The notes beneath the pieces were generated by a model. The model had not been told where the DNA came from. It searched no databases and saw only the letters and a list, made by a program, of their open reading frames with translations. Source: Tetracladium setigerum (lineage: Eukaryota > Ascomycota > Leotiomycetes > Helotiales). Taken from it: a stretch of DNA of 64,000 nt. Position numbers and translations under genes: made by a program. Positions 41,966-53,285 of the stretch are shown here, piece by piece; position 1 is the first letter of the stretch; the number at the start of each line of letters is the position of its first letter. The stretch spans positions 930,001-994,000 of the forward strand of contig PZJY01000013.1 in assembly GCA_031472005.1 (NCBI GenBank), in the 5' to 3' direction.

Positions 41966-44807
41966 GCCTTTCAGCTCTGAAGTTGATGCAAACTATCTAT
42001 CATTTTTCTGGCCCCGTCAGGCAATTCGCCAGGGTTCATTTTGGGTACTCTCTCGTCGTGTACCTATGAATATTTGCCTTAAGCTTTCAAGTTTGTCTCT
42101 TTTTCGGGGGTTTTATCGAAGTTCACCGTTTGTTGGTTGTCACAGATGAAGTGTAGCGAGTTCTATTCTATCCCGTTGCACACACACAACTTTGTCTATT
42201 AAGTCTCAAGATATCACTCAGCCTCAATATTTTCCTTATCGGTCCGACTCAGAACTAAGTTGTTCCAAGAACCACGCCACCGCGGTTCTACGTTGCGACA
42301 AGCTTTGGTGTTGTGCAACCCCAAAATTTAGTCGAAAGCAACCTCTTGCTCCACACGCGCAATATGTCAATCTCTAGGGTTGGTTACCATGCTCCCCGAA
42401 AAATGGAGCTTGTGTTCGCCAACGTCTCGTCTTCTTCACTTTGAAAGTTTTCTTGATATCTATCCCGCTGTTCTTCATTGCTTACCCATTAATCAGGAGG
42501 CATATGAAGAGCCAAACTATTCCTCAATGTTTCGGTCTGAACTCAAGCAAAGCAATGAATTTGTTTTCTGTCCACTTATCTATCTCACAAAATACTTGCT
42601 TGTATTCAGTCAGATTTCTGTCATTCTGAAATCTTATTTCTCACAAGTTGTGGTCCCAAGGAGAATTTGGATCTTCAAGAAAACGAAGGTCCCTCTCGCG
42701 GATGAAGAGAAAACATCAACTGCGAGTGGACTTTTCAGTAGCCGAGCTACCTTTGTGTTCCTGGTGATAAGTCCTAACATTTCTGGCATCGGCTTTGTGT
42801 CACATATTTTGATTTCCTGGAAACAGCTCTCTTCCTCTTTTGAAATACTGTGTAGCAAATTCTAGCTCGAGAGCGAAGCTACAACCTCGAGTACTAGTCT
42901 GAGGACACCTAGTTGGGCGCCTACGCTCTCTATCCCCTTGATATATCACGTCAGTATCTCTACTTTGTTCCTTGGTGCTCCAAATGTGGATATTCTTTGA
43001 AGTAGCTTCCCTTTTGTTTCTTCGCTGTACTTTCAAACCACGCCAAAGTCAAATCATACTGACGCAAATATACCCAGTCATTGACTCACTGGGGAAATTG
43101 AGATTGACAACATCGAACATCGGAGTTGAACAAGACCGCATGGTTTTTGGTGTGTGATGTCAGCTCTACTACATTTGTGTTTGAGTACACATCTGCAATT
43201 TGAGAGATGCGAGCTTATTGTTTGAAATCGCAGTACTTTCATTCAGTCCTGTACTTCAATGACATTGTTTTCGGTCGCGAGCATTTGGTACTCATTGCAA
43301 TGTAGATTTCCGTACTACGCCTGCTCATTTCCAGAGAAGGGAGTAGAAACCAGAAGCATTTTTTCCAAGTGGAAGCAACGAATGCCTATTAGTCGGATTT
43401 TTCTTCGCACCTAATCGATGCTCAAGTAGGCTATTAGCAAAAGCGAAGTCTCGCAATTATTTTGATGATTCTTAACTCGATGCTTTTCTGTGGAATATGA
43501 GATTGAGTTGCGATATTCAAGCCTTTCTTCATCATTCCGTACTTCCGTGGCAATTCGTTGTACTTTGCATTTTTGAATACAAATTTCATATTAATCACAT
43601 CCCACTACTGTTAAGATTGGTTGTCAATGCTTTGCTTCCCTTTAGCTTTGTCCCTATTTTTTTTCGCTTTCTAATTCGCGTAAGGACAAACCTGCACGTG
43701 ACCAAGAAATGCACTCCGATTACAAACTCCGGGTTAAAAATCTCCACGACCCCACAACACAAGCCTTGTTTGCTTCATCAACCAAGTTCACGCTCTCATA
43801 TTCCCACAGAAAACCCAAGTTCTTCCATAATCTGTTTGTAAGCACATTTGCCAACGTCTTGTCATGCCTCAATTCCCCTCTCGAATCCTTATTAATCACC
43901 TGCCAAGAAGTACACAGCTCCGATCCTGCACGTCAAAAGGTTTCGATACGAAGAATCTAGCTTCCAACGCCATACTGAGTTAGGATATTGAACAATATTC
44001 TGACCAATAGCGGGCGGGCAGTAAGGCGAGCGGATTAGTAAAAGTGTCCATGAATCGATCAACCTTGTTCGCTGGCTCTGTTGATTGGCTCGGCGGAGGC
44101 GTGCGGCTCTTGGATGGCCCGAGGCGCATATGCAACCTTATTTGGTGATATCAACAGTGATTTGCTTTGAATGCCGTTGAAGGAAATCGTAAGTACCGAC
44201 CTCCATTGGTGAAAGGCATCTTTCTCTCTCGAGTGAGTGAGTGTCTTTCTTGTTATGTCAACGGAACTTCTGCACTGGACAATTAAAATTGCCAGCTGTT
44301 ATCAGGTAATTGATCCGGATGGGATTTAATGTTGGTTCTTTTAACCCCAGGTGTCAAAATGCAATTACCTCGTTCACAAACCCTTTTGGGAAGTGATGAG
44401 CATACTACTTCTTCCCGAGCCATGTGAACTTCCCGTCCTCTAGGTTCAACGGCTGGCAGTTCTCTCCACAAACTACTCCACATGTCTAGCCGTTCATGTC
44501 ACTAAGTTATCTAAGCGGCCATAAGACACCATGAAAGGCTAAGTTCGAAATCCAGGTACCGCCTTCGAGCGGTGTACTGCACTATAGAGATGCAATCTTG
44601 ATTACAACCTTGTTGCCAAATGATTCAAACGATATTGGATGCCTTCGGACTGCAATCTTGTCCGCGAGGAGGATGAAGTAGAATATCTATATAAGGGCGT
44701 CCATTCCTCATCATACGATTTCTTTTCTTCATCCCATCTCAATTCCTCAGATCGATCCATCACTCCTCAACTCGAGTCCAAAATCCCCCTTCAATCAATC
44801 ATTCAAT
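41966..44807. other. 2.8-kb gene-poor AT-rich region
   Basis: The longest ORF (42380-42865, plus) has no family features and no plausible codon pattern. The DNA is AT-rich with T-runs. The last 100 bases before 44808 contain ctatataag at about 44686 (TATA-like) and a C/T-rich leader, so the promoter of the next gene is here. Confidence 0.5.
44684..44807 (+). promoter_or_regulatory. Core promoter and leader of the YcaC-like gene
   Basis: A TATATAAG element lies about 120 bp before the ATG, followed by a long C/T-rich, C-A-rich leader that ends in caatATGA. This is a good match to the layout of strong fungal promoters. Confidence 0.5.
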
Positions 44808-45895
44808 ATGAAGTTCTCCACCATCGCCATCTCCCTCATCGGAGCTGCCATTGGCATTGAAGGTACGTTCCGTGACTACTAAACCTAACTTCCCCATCGC
44901 CACCCCCTCCTTCTCCCCACCTATCCAGTATCATCTGAAATACAAGAATCAAAACCATCATCTAACACAATCTTCCTCGCTTCCAGCCACAGGATTCAAG
45001 TTTGTCCGCCTCGACAAGAACGACGCTGCCGTCCTCGTCGTCGACCACCAAACCGGTCTCTCCGAACTCGTCCGCGATTTCAACCCTGTCGAGTTCAGAC
45101 AATCCGTCACTGCGCACGCTGCCTTGGGCAAATTGTTCAACTTGCCAACCATCTTGACGACCTCCGCCGAGTCTGGTATGTCTATCCCTTCCTTTTGAGT
45201 TGTAGCAAAAAAAGAAAACGTACTCTATCAGGACAACTCGCTAATGATTCTGTGGCATTTTTCAGGACCAAATGGACATCTTCCTAAGGAAATCACCGAG
45301 ATGTGGCCCAATGCTCCTTACATTCGCCGCAACGGTGAAGTGAACGCCTGGGACAACGCTGATTTCAGAAAGGCTGTTGAGGCCACTGGAAAGAAGCAAA
45401 TCATTATCGCTGGTATCACCACTGATGTTTGTACGTATTACCTGTGTTCCTCCTTCTATCTCTTTTTTCAAAAAAGACCTATTCACTGACCTCTTCACAG
45501 GCACTTCCTTCCTCGCCCTCTCCCTCATTGAGGCCGGCTACACTGTCTTCGCCAACACTGACGCCTCCGGAACATTCAGCGACAAGCTCGCCTTCGACGC
45601 TAACCGCCGCATGGAGAAGGCTGGTGTTCACCTCATGGGCATGTTCGCCATTGCCATGGATTTGATGAGAGATTGGAGAAACACCCCTGGTTCCAAGGAG
45701 GTTTTGCCATTCATGGATCAGTAAGCCAGGCCCACTCTTCCCCTCCCTGTTCTTCATGGATGAAATAATTTGGAGTTTTGTTGCTAACCATGGGATAATA
45801 GATACTTGGTTCCTTACTCTTTCGTCGCTCGTGCCCACGGTGATGCTATCCTTAACGGTACCTTGGTGCCAGGACAGGCTGAGATCTTGGGTTAA
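44808..45895 (+). CDS. Isochorismatase-like hydrolase (YcaC type) with signal peptide
   Basis: Cysteine hydrolase of the isochorismatase superfamily. Exons: 44808-44862, 44997-45175, 45266-45430, 45501-45720, 45802-45895, about 237 residues, intact. Exon 1 alone encodes MKFSTIAISLIGAAIGIE, a typical secretion signal; exon 2 starts at the position where bacterial YcaC-like proteins start (FKFVRLDKNDAAVLVVDHQT). Motifs are VVDHQTGL (catalytic Asp), INAWDN-like EVNAWDN, ITTDVCTSFLALSLIEAGY (nucleophilic Cys, codon split by intron 3) and TDASGTFSD. The C terminus is DWRNTPGSKEVLPF then YLVPYSFVARAHGDAILNG. Substrate unknown. Likely secreted or in the endomembrane system. Codon use is C-rich at wobble positions, suggesting good expression. 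Confidence 0.9.
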
Positions 45896-46533
45896 ATCGA
45901 GAACTTTGGAAGAGAAAGAAAGGGGTTGGGTGTTGATGATGAAGCAGTGAGGTGACGAGATGATGAGGTGGAAAGATGATTGGGGTAAAGAGCAGAGAAG
46001 GAAGTGGGGGAAAAAAGAGCATCGAGCATCGCGAACACTCGCATTACCGGCCGTACTCATTTCTGTACACAATCTTGACAATAATACGAACGCTTTATTC
46101 ACTACCTATACATGATTCCTTTCCCCGAGTTAATCAAAATCGTAGCATTGTTTTACTTTATTAATCCTGTTGCTTGACAACTGTCTCTCAACATAACCAT
46201 GGGTGGGAAATTGTTCAATCGGGGGATGGGGAGTGGATAATTTGCATTGGGCGAAAAGGTGCGACCTCGCGGTTCAGGGGGTTGACGTGAGAGGTCAGGT
46301 TGCTGGATAGCCTCCTTTTAGAGTCATAGGTATGTAATATCAAGTCGATAGCTATCCAGGCCTCCCTCCAACTCCCAAGTCAGGAATGTTAGCATTACCT
46401 GCTGGGCCGCCCATTTCAACCACCAGAGCCGCGGTCATACCATTTCGCTCAATCCCTAGTCCGCAAACGCCCAACGCCATCCATCTATACAACTCATTTA
46501 TTCTGCCTTATCATTGACCCCTTAAATAAAAGA
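45896..46533. other. Convergent 3' region
   Basis: About 640 bp between two stop codons facing each other. AT-rich after 46080; contains aataaa at 46526-46531 next to the stop of the minus-strand gene. No gene seen. Confidence 0.45.
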
Positions 46534-47726
46534 TTAGTACCCACCCCACTCCTCCATCTTCTCCGTACTCTCCGCCCTCGGCTCCATCAACTCCTCCAAC
46601 CTATCCTCAGCTGTTACCCAACCCGTTCTCTTCCCCAAGACAGCATACCTCACCACACCCTTCCACTCCGAAAACCACCTCTCCTCATCTTGCACCACGC
46701 ATCTTCTCTCCGCTTCACCCCTCTGGACATCCGCATACGGCCACACACTTTTAACCGTCTCGTACTTCTTACTTCCCGTAAACACTTTCGTCACATTCGA
46801 GAAGAAGCGATTGTACTTGTCGGGTGAGTTGATGATGACTTTGCTGTGTGTTAGAGGGAATGTGACGGTGACGTGGCCGCGGTAGGATGTACTCGCTATG
46901 AGTGAGAGGAGACGACCTTCGAGGTATGTTGTGTCCCAGTTTGTTATAGTGCGTTCCAGTATAAATCTTTAGACACACAGAAGAAGAGTCGTTAGTCACG
47001 TGAGATATACAGAAAATATCATATAACAGAAAGAGAAAGAGAAAGTAGAAAGACGTACGACTTGATAGCTCCAGAATCCTTACAAAACACTTTACACCAA
47101 CCCTCCAACCCGCCCTCGATCTTCGGCTTCACCCCCATTTTCACATCACCCCTCCATCCGACCTCTCCCTCCTCAATGCACTTGACGTAATTCATACGTC
47201 TCCTCTCCTCATCCGTCCAAATTAGATTCATACAATTAATCTTGACGTCGAAATCTACGACGCCATGGGGAGATTTGCCGAGTATACGAATGATGGGTTT
47301 GGGTGGGATAGAGCAGAGGGCGTGGAGAAGCGGAGCTAGAGTAGTGGGTGATTTGGAGAGGATAGCGGAGTGGGTTGAGATGGTTGTGAGGTCTGAGGAG
47401 AGCGTGAAGTTATGGGTGGGTGGGGAGTATAGCGTGTAGTTTAGACGGGGGAGGGAGGGATAGTAGTAGCTTGGTTGTTGTTGTGAGGTGGATGCCTGGG
47501 AGGGGAGGGGGAGGGATGTAGTTGAGGGACCGGAATATGGTGGAGGCGTATTAGGTCGTTCATCGCCGTCGGAGTGGATATTGGAGTCGTCGTGGTAATG
47601 TATTTGTGATGTTTGTTGTTGTTGTTGTTGTTGTTGATTTGAGCTGGAGGGGTCGGCGGAGGAAGGTCGATTGACAGCATACGAGGCTTCTGAGATTGCC
47701 TTGCGGGGGACGGGCGGTTGTGACAT
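46534..47726 (-). CDS. Unrecognised cytosolic/nuclear protein with N-terminal Gln/Pro-rich tail
   Basis: Two exons, 47726-47059 and 46966-46534, joined over a 92-nt intron (GTACGT donor, CTAAC branch, AAG acceptor). The first 80 residues are low complexity: a run of eight Gln, then Asp/His and Pro/Ser-rich. The rest looks folded: LYSPPTHNFTLSSDLTTI, GKSPHGVVDFDVKINCMNLI, WCKVFCKDSGAIKS, then LLSLIASTSYRGHVTVTFPL and HSKVIINSPDKYNRFFSNV. About 365 residues. The pattern of alternating beta strands suggests a small all-beta or lipid-binding-like domain, but I recognise no family and propose no function. Confidence 0.75.
47613..47636 (-). repeat. CAA microsatellite (poly-Gln)
   Basis: Eight CAA units on the minus strand (TTG on the plus strand) inside exon 1 of the 46.5-47.7 kb gene. 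Confidence 0.9.
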
Positions 47727-48114
47727 TTTGGTGGCGCTTACCGTGTGATAGATGCGATGACTTTTTCAGGTATACTAAGCCGAAGTCTTTACTTCACACG
47801 AACGATAAAGAATTATAGAAATCCCGAGAGACTTGAGGAGGGAGCTGAAAGAAGGTCGACCAGAGTTGATGAAATAATGTGGAAAAAAGCTTGGTCAAGA
47901 GAGTACAGTAGGGCTGAGGAAGTTGGGTGTGGCGCAGTGGGCACAGTTCGTCGCCTTAAGCTTAAAGTCGTCGTAATTCCCACGTCGCAACCAATCCCCA
48001 TCCTCAGCCCCATCACAATATGGAGACCTTGATTATCTCGGTCGGCCTCGCTTAACTAGCGCCTACGGGTGGTTGTGGTGTCATTGTCCTGTGAATTGTA
48101 AAGGTAACTAACTC

Positions 48115-49646
48115 CTAATCTACTATCATGGTATCATCACCTCCAAATGATGGAGCTTCCGGTTCAATCGCTACACCTCTGCCTCTTCCAGCCAATAACT
48201 CTCTCCTGATCTCAGGTCCAATCTTTGCATGCCCCTTCGTCAACAATAAATCCAACAAAGCCTCTCGCTGATCCTCAGTGATATTGTCTCTGTATCTTTG
48301 CGCAAAAGCCAGTAAAGTTTGATGCCAAATGACAGGTAACCTGGCATCCTTGGATCCAGAACCAGAAACTCCTTCCATCGCTTCACCCATGTTGGCTTCG
48401 GTCACGCTCGCTGGGTCCTCGCTGCGGAATCGCATGAAGTGGAAAACTAAAGCGTCGATAACTTGATATGGAAGAGCGTATTTCTTGTCGAGGAAAGCCT
48501 TGATGAAAATATTGGTTGCTCCACCTCCCTCCGTTCCTGCCGATGATTCCTGTGCCGCGATTTCGCACAAATGCTTGATGGCCGCACCAGAGTGAAGGAG
48601 AGGAACCGACACGCGTACGAGAACACCGGAAATAATGTGTGCTTCCCTGAGCGTGCATGTACCACTTCCAACGAGTGGGAAAAGAAATCCCTTGAACCAT
48701 GCGGCTGGTTTGTACAATCCCTTCTTCAGTGCATTGAAGAGATGCACATTCAGCTTCTTTGTTTCGTAGATATCTTCTCGTACTTTGGGGAGGATGACCA
48801 TCTCCATAAATCGCTGAGAGGTTTTGGGTGTACTCGAGACGAAAATCTTCGTTGCTTCGTAGCAGGCATTGGCAGTCCAATTTTCGGGCTGTGTGATCTC
48901 GATAATATCCTCCCAATGGGGCACAGTCGGTAGAATTTTGAAGGGTTTCGGCAACTTCCCAGACTTGTATCTCGACAGAATCATACCAATTCTATTACTC
49001 CCAATTAGTACTTCCCTTCTGCGCAATTCGAACGAGAGACATACTTTGTGTAAACCTCTACAACCTTCTCGGGAATTTCAAAATCCTCGTCAATTGGTCC
49101 AGGCTCGTTGTGCGCACCTCCTCCCTGCTTTGCCGCCTCATGAGCCGCAATTTTCTCCAGAATCAAGTCCGCCAAATTCGTTCCTGGCCCTTCATCCTCA
49201 TCCAACTCACCGCCCCAACCCTGTCTCAGCAATGGATCCTCCTCGACCGGAAAGAATTTATTGTACGTCGCCAAGTCATCAGGCGCAATCTCAATTTCCT
49301 CAATCTCCTCGTCTTCCTCCCTCCAAGCCTCCTCATCCTCATACACATTATCGCCATTGTCATCATCATCATCCTCGAACCTCGACTCAAATTCAAAGGC
49401 CGGGTTTGATTTCTGCACTGCCGCGCCGCCTTCTTCTCCATCCTCATCCGCAAGATCTTGTGCGATCTTCAGAATTTTGCGCGAAGCTTTGGAGTCGACG
49501 AATTCTTCGCCTTCATCTTGGTGTCGGGACTTGCGTTTTGCGGGCTTGTTCTTTTGGGACACAGTGGCTGTGAGGTCGGATTCGAGGGGGTTGTGTCTGC
49601 GTTCAGCTGGGCGTCGTGCAGCGACGGGCGTCGTTGCTTTCGGCAT
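48115..49646 (-). CDS. ENP1: Bystin (ENP1), 40S ribosome biogenesis factor
   Basis: Essential nucleolar protein needed for 18S rRNA processing and 40S export. Exon 1 (49646-49045) codes a basic start (MPKATTPVAARRP), a nuclear-type KPAKRKSRHQ, and a long acidic stretch; exon 2 (48991-48115) codes the bystin domain: RIGMILSRYKSGKLPKPFKI, LPTVPHWEDIIEITQPENWT, ATKIFVSSTPKTSQRFMEMV, LREAHIISGVLVRVSVPLLH, IFIKAFLDKKYALPYQVIDA and LPVIWHQTLLAFAQRYRDNI. All are strongly conserved in the family. About 490 residues, usual length, intact. This is a housekeeping gene and a good phylogenetic marker. Confidence 0.96.
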
Positions 49647-49843
49647 GTTGGGCGAGTTGTGGTTGGGAATTTATCGTGAGGGAGGGGCGTGGGATTTGGG
49701 GAGGGTCGGATAACAATTTTTTGACAATCGCAGAAAAAGAATTGGGGATGCTTGGCGGTGGACCCCACCAGCCGAAAGCGATTAGTCAGCCTTCATCATC
49801 GTACCACAGAGGTTAGCTCATGATTTTGACTTGGTAAGTTTTT

Positions 49844-49911
49844 AGAGTAAATCAAGAATGTTGTATCAGTGTGAGTGTTCTTTTAACACTGTCAATGTAA
49901 ATGTATCTTAT
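49844..49911 (+). repeat. Dispersed 68-bp repeat, copy 1
   Basis: Starts agagtaaatcaagaatg and ends aatgtatcttat. It is repeated at 52998-53066 with one inserted G as the only difference I see. It contains CAGTGT...ACACTG, an inverted pair able to form a short hairpin. Confidence 0.9.
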
Positions 49912-50387
49912 GGACGAAACCACGGTGCATGGTAACAACAGGACACTACTGTTCGCTTGAATCTCTCGTAATATCAAAGATTTGCGGTATATGGGACTTG
50001 AAAAGTTGTAGGGAATAGGTTCTAAATTTGACCTGAAAATTGTAGCTAAACGAAGGTGACGAAGCGAACATAAAGTCTTGGCCCCCATTCCTATAACATC
50101 TACCGGCCAACCCTTCCGCTCAGAAGTAATAAGTGATTCTCCCTGAGAAATAAAATAAAAGCCTCCATCTGCTCATCCGCTAAGTCATGATTCCGAATTT
50201 GCTGAACAAGACTTAAAAGTCGATACTGAAATCACGAATCCTTCCTCTCATTATTTCCAATAATGAAATGCGAAACACACCCCAACAACTATCCAATCCC
50301 ATGCAAGCCCAATCCACACTAAAGCAGTGCCCTCTACCACTTCTTGCTTCGGACTTGCTGTTGTGCAGGTATGACTTGTAGCTCTGA
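49912..50387. other. Spacer, AT-rich
   Basis: About 480 bp between a repeat copy and the small secreted protein gene. No gene seen. Confidence 0.4.
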
Positions 50388-51014
50388 CTAGTTGCCTCGT
50401 TCGCGTTTGGTCGCCGCATTAATTTGCGATGCAGTAACCTGGGTAATACAGCGGAACAAACGCGAGACATACGCTCTTTGGGCGCCTGCTCGGCAATCCC
50501 TCACTATCACTCCGGGAAATTTCCAACAGTATCCATAGATTTTGCCATCAGTCCCGTACAATTGAAACGGGTTATCTCCTCGATTTTTGTAGATGGCTAT
50601 TAGAGAGAAAAGAGATTAGCAAATTTTTCATCACAGGAGCCTCCGAGTCTTAGTTAAGATGTCTCTTAGGTAGCTCAACTTGGGGAAATACTGTTACTTA
50701 CTAAAGTGCCAGTAAGGATTCATAGTGAAGTGCATTTCCATAACGTCGATGTCATTCGAGTTAGCCGAATCATATCTACAACCACCGCCTTCGCATCGAA
50801 TGCCTATCCTGGTGCCACTGACATCGCTTTTCCAGGCGTATAATTCTGCAGTGTCATCCATGACTTGTGTGCAGGTTGGGTCTGAATCATAAACATTGAA
50901 CACATCGTGCCATCCATTTATGTTTCTGTTCTTCCGAGCATAGATGTCGAAGTTTGCGTCACAGACCGGCAAGAGCGTGGCGGACAGAAAGGCGAGAAGT
51001 GTAACAAACTTCAT
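50388..51014 (-). CDS. Small secreted cysteine-containing protein
   Basis: Start at 51014: MKFVTLLAFLSATLLPVCDA, a clear signal peptide. Exon 1 runs to 50702 and exon 2 is 50596-50388, with a GTAAGT donor and a TAG acceptor. The mature protein of about 155 residues has NFDIYARKNRNINGWHDVFN, Cys at PTCTQV, IRCEGGGC, YGYCWKFPG, VRDCRAG and RCITQV, so six cysteines, and no family I recognise. Exon 2 could be cut further by a second intron beginning at 50472, but reading through gives a continuous open frame to the TAG at 50388. Size, signal and Cys pattern are those of fungal apoplastic proteins and candidate effectors; that function is only an inference. Confidence 0.68.
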
Positions 51015-52997
51015 TGGAAAGAGATGACAAAGGATGCAGAGAGAGTTGATAGAGACTGAGATGATGTGGAATAGAAGCGAGAGCAATGGAATGGTAGATG
51101 AAGAACAGTCTTATATACTTCGACATACCGATCAGACTTTCCACTATTTACTGACAAGGAATGCTAGATTCGGAAGGTAACAAGTCTCGTTGTGAAGCCT
51201 CTTCCGAGTCTTCCCTTTCCAAGAGCATGTTCAAATGGTTGCCTAATATCTATACCAGAACCAAAGACTTCCGAAATCGACAATTAAATAGAAGCCTGGA
51301 CGTTCTCCTGTGGCACGGTACAACACTGCAGCTGCAGCGACAAGAAAGTTTAATGTATTAAGATGGCTTGATGCTATGCGATTGGATGTCGAGGAAGAAG
51401 AAATTCCAGGACCAATATACATATTGCTCAAATCTGATGCTCTTGAAATATTCATTCTCTAGGTTATTACTTCCTTCCCATCGAACAGATAATTGTAAGT
51501 GTGGGATAATATTACTTCAATTAGTGCTGGGAGTACTGTGCGCGTGATATCTGTAGAGTGATCTCTTCAATGGAGGGACATGCGAATACACGGCTCATTG
51601 TATGGTAAGACAAGTATATTCATTGATGTCTGAAGAGCTAGATCTGAGCGACCTAAGGGTACCTAGGTACCTAGGGAGAGTGGTTAATATGCATGCAACC
51701 GGTCCTCCAACACGTGCTTGTATTGCAGCTCAGATCCCTACCAATCAGAGCGCGTAAAACCCGGCAAACGGCATGGTAGTATGTTTGGACAAGGGGGACA
51801 AGAAGAGTTTTAGAGTTCTACAGTTCTGTAGACTGTACCCTGACTTTCCTTCTCTCTACAAACTCTCGGCGTACAGTTACGACTTAAGCGAGCCGTAACC
51901 CATAATGAAAAGCGGTGTTATGCCTTCTGAATCGCTAGTCTCCACCCCTCTCTTCCATTCCCCCTCTTCCCAAGAATCGGTTTTTCTGATAACCACACAG
52001 ATGTCGAAAATTGAAGTAAAGTAGGTGAATTCCCCTTATCTTTGTCTTTTAGACATAACATTCCACTCCGACGTTCAAATAAAACGTTGTATAGACCAAA
52101 ATACTCGGTCTTAAGTCCTAGCGTTGGAAGAGGTAAAATCATGTTATCACGTGATTATGCGAATCTGGAAGGTCCCCGATTCACTTTCAAAGATAGACTT
52201 TTACCCCAGAGCTTCTTCTAAGCTTCCGACCTTCCTTCTTTAGACACAACGATACCAGGTTTAGGACTCCGCTTCGACACTCAGTCGACAATACTTTTGC
52301 ATACGTGATCATGCATATTTCAGGTCTAGTACGTACCGAACGATCTAAGCTTAGTAGCTTTACCAATAAGTAGGTAGTAAGTATTCTAATTTTTGTTCTT
52401 TTCTTGAAAATTTTGTATGGTGTTGTGATTGACTTGGTTAGCATGGATTAAAAATCCGCCCCACCTACAATACTTGACCGCTGTACTATACTGTACCTCC
52501 CTACAGTAAGTTTATGCACCAAGCTACCAGTGTGATAACAAACTATCCTATACCTCATTGAACAGCCACTCATGTGGTTGCATTTACCCTCACCCTTGTG
52601 TTGTGCGGTGGCATCGACACTCACACCAGTAGTGGGCCTACCACGACACTTCACCTGATTTATACTCTGATTCTTGCCAAGCACTTGAACAGGGAAGGTT
52701 CAGCTGATCCCCCGCTTTCATACAGTATCTTATCTAATTGAACTGATTCAATCCTCCCTTTGATCACTCGATGTTTCTTAGACTTTTGGGTTTGTTTCTC
52801 TCTTTGTCAATTTTGCAAGTTATTCTTTTTTTAGTGTCTGGCGAGGCCAATATGTGGTGCGTCGTGCCTGACATAAGCAATACGTGGTGTAGAGAAGAGA
52901 GGGTATGGTGTTAACTGAGAACTGGTTAAAAGACCCCTTAAAACAGCGTTCTAGATCCCCTGTTTCCAGGCACCCGCTAACCGTCACACCCTGTAAT
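51015..52997. other. Gene-poor AT-rich region
   Basis: About 2 kb with no supported gene. It includes the palindrome ggtacctaggtacc at 51659-51672. Several short ORFs lack any family signal. Confidence 0.45.
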
Positions 52998-53066
52998 AGA
53001 GTAAATCAAGAATGTTGTATCAGTGTGAGTGTTCTTGTTAACACTGTCAATGTAAATGTATCTTAT
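52998..53066 (+). repeat. Dispersed 69-bp repeat, copy 2
   Basis: Same sequence and orientation as 49844-49911 with one extra G. It starts after ctgtaat and is followed by unrelated sequence, so the shared segment ends sharply at both sides. Confidence 0.9.
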
Positions 53067-53285
53067 CATTTCTTTCATAGCGCAATTCCGCTGGCGTTCT
53101 TTATCTTGAAGGTGAGACATACCATGATCTCACTTACACTCACAAATGCTTCAACTTGATATGAGGGGAGACCTCCATTTAATTAACATATAGTCTAGGT
53201 AAAAACTATAATCTGCCATCCTGGTATAACGCTATTCCACCTGCTCGCTCATGCACTCCGAAAAATATTTCAATAACAATCCCCT
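53067..53285. other. 3' flank of the MFS gene
   Basis: Short AT-rich spacer between repeat copy 2 and the MFS stop. Nothing recognised. Confidence 0.4.

Noticed and set aside
42380..42865. 161-codon plus-strand ORF
   Set aside because: AT-rich sequence with no domain, unlikely composition and no splice partner; treated as chance.
51657..51676. Palindrome of GGTACCTAGG units as a possible operator
   Set aside because: No gene starts nearby and similar AGGT/ACCT strings are common in this AT-rich DNA.
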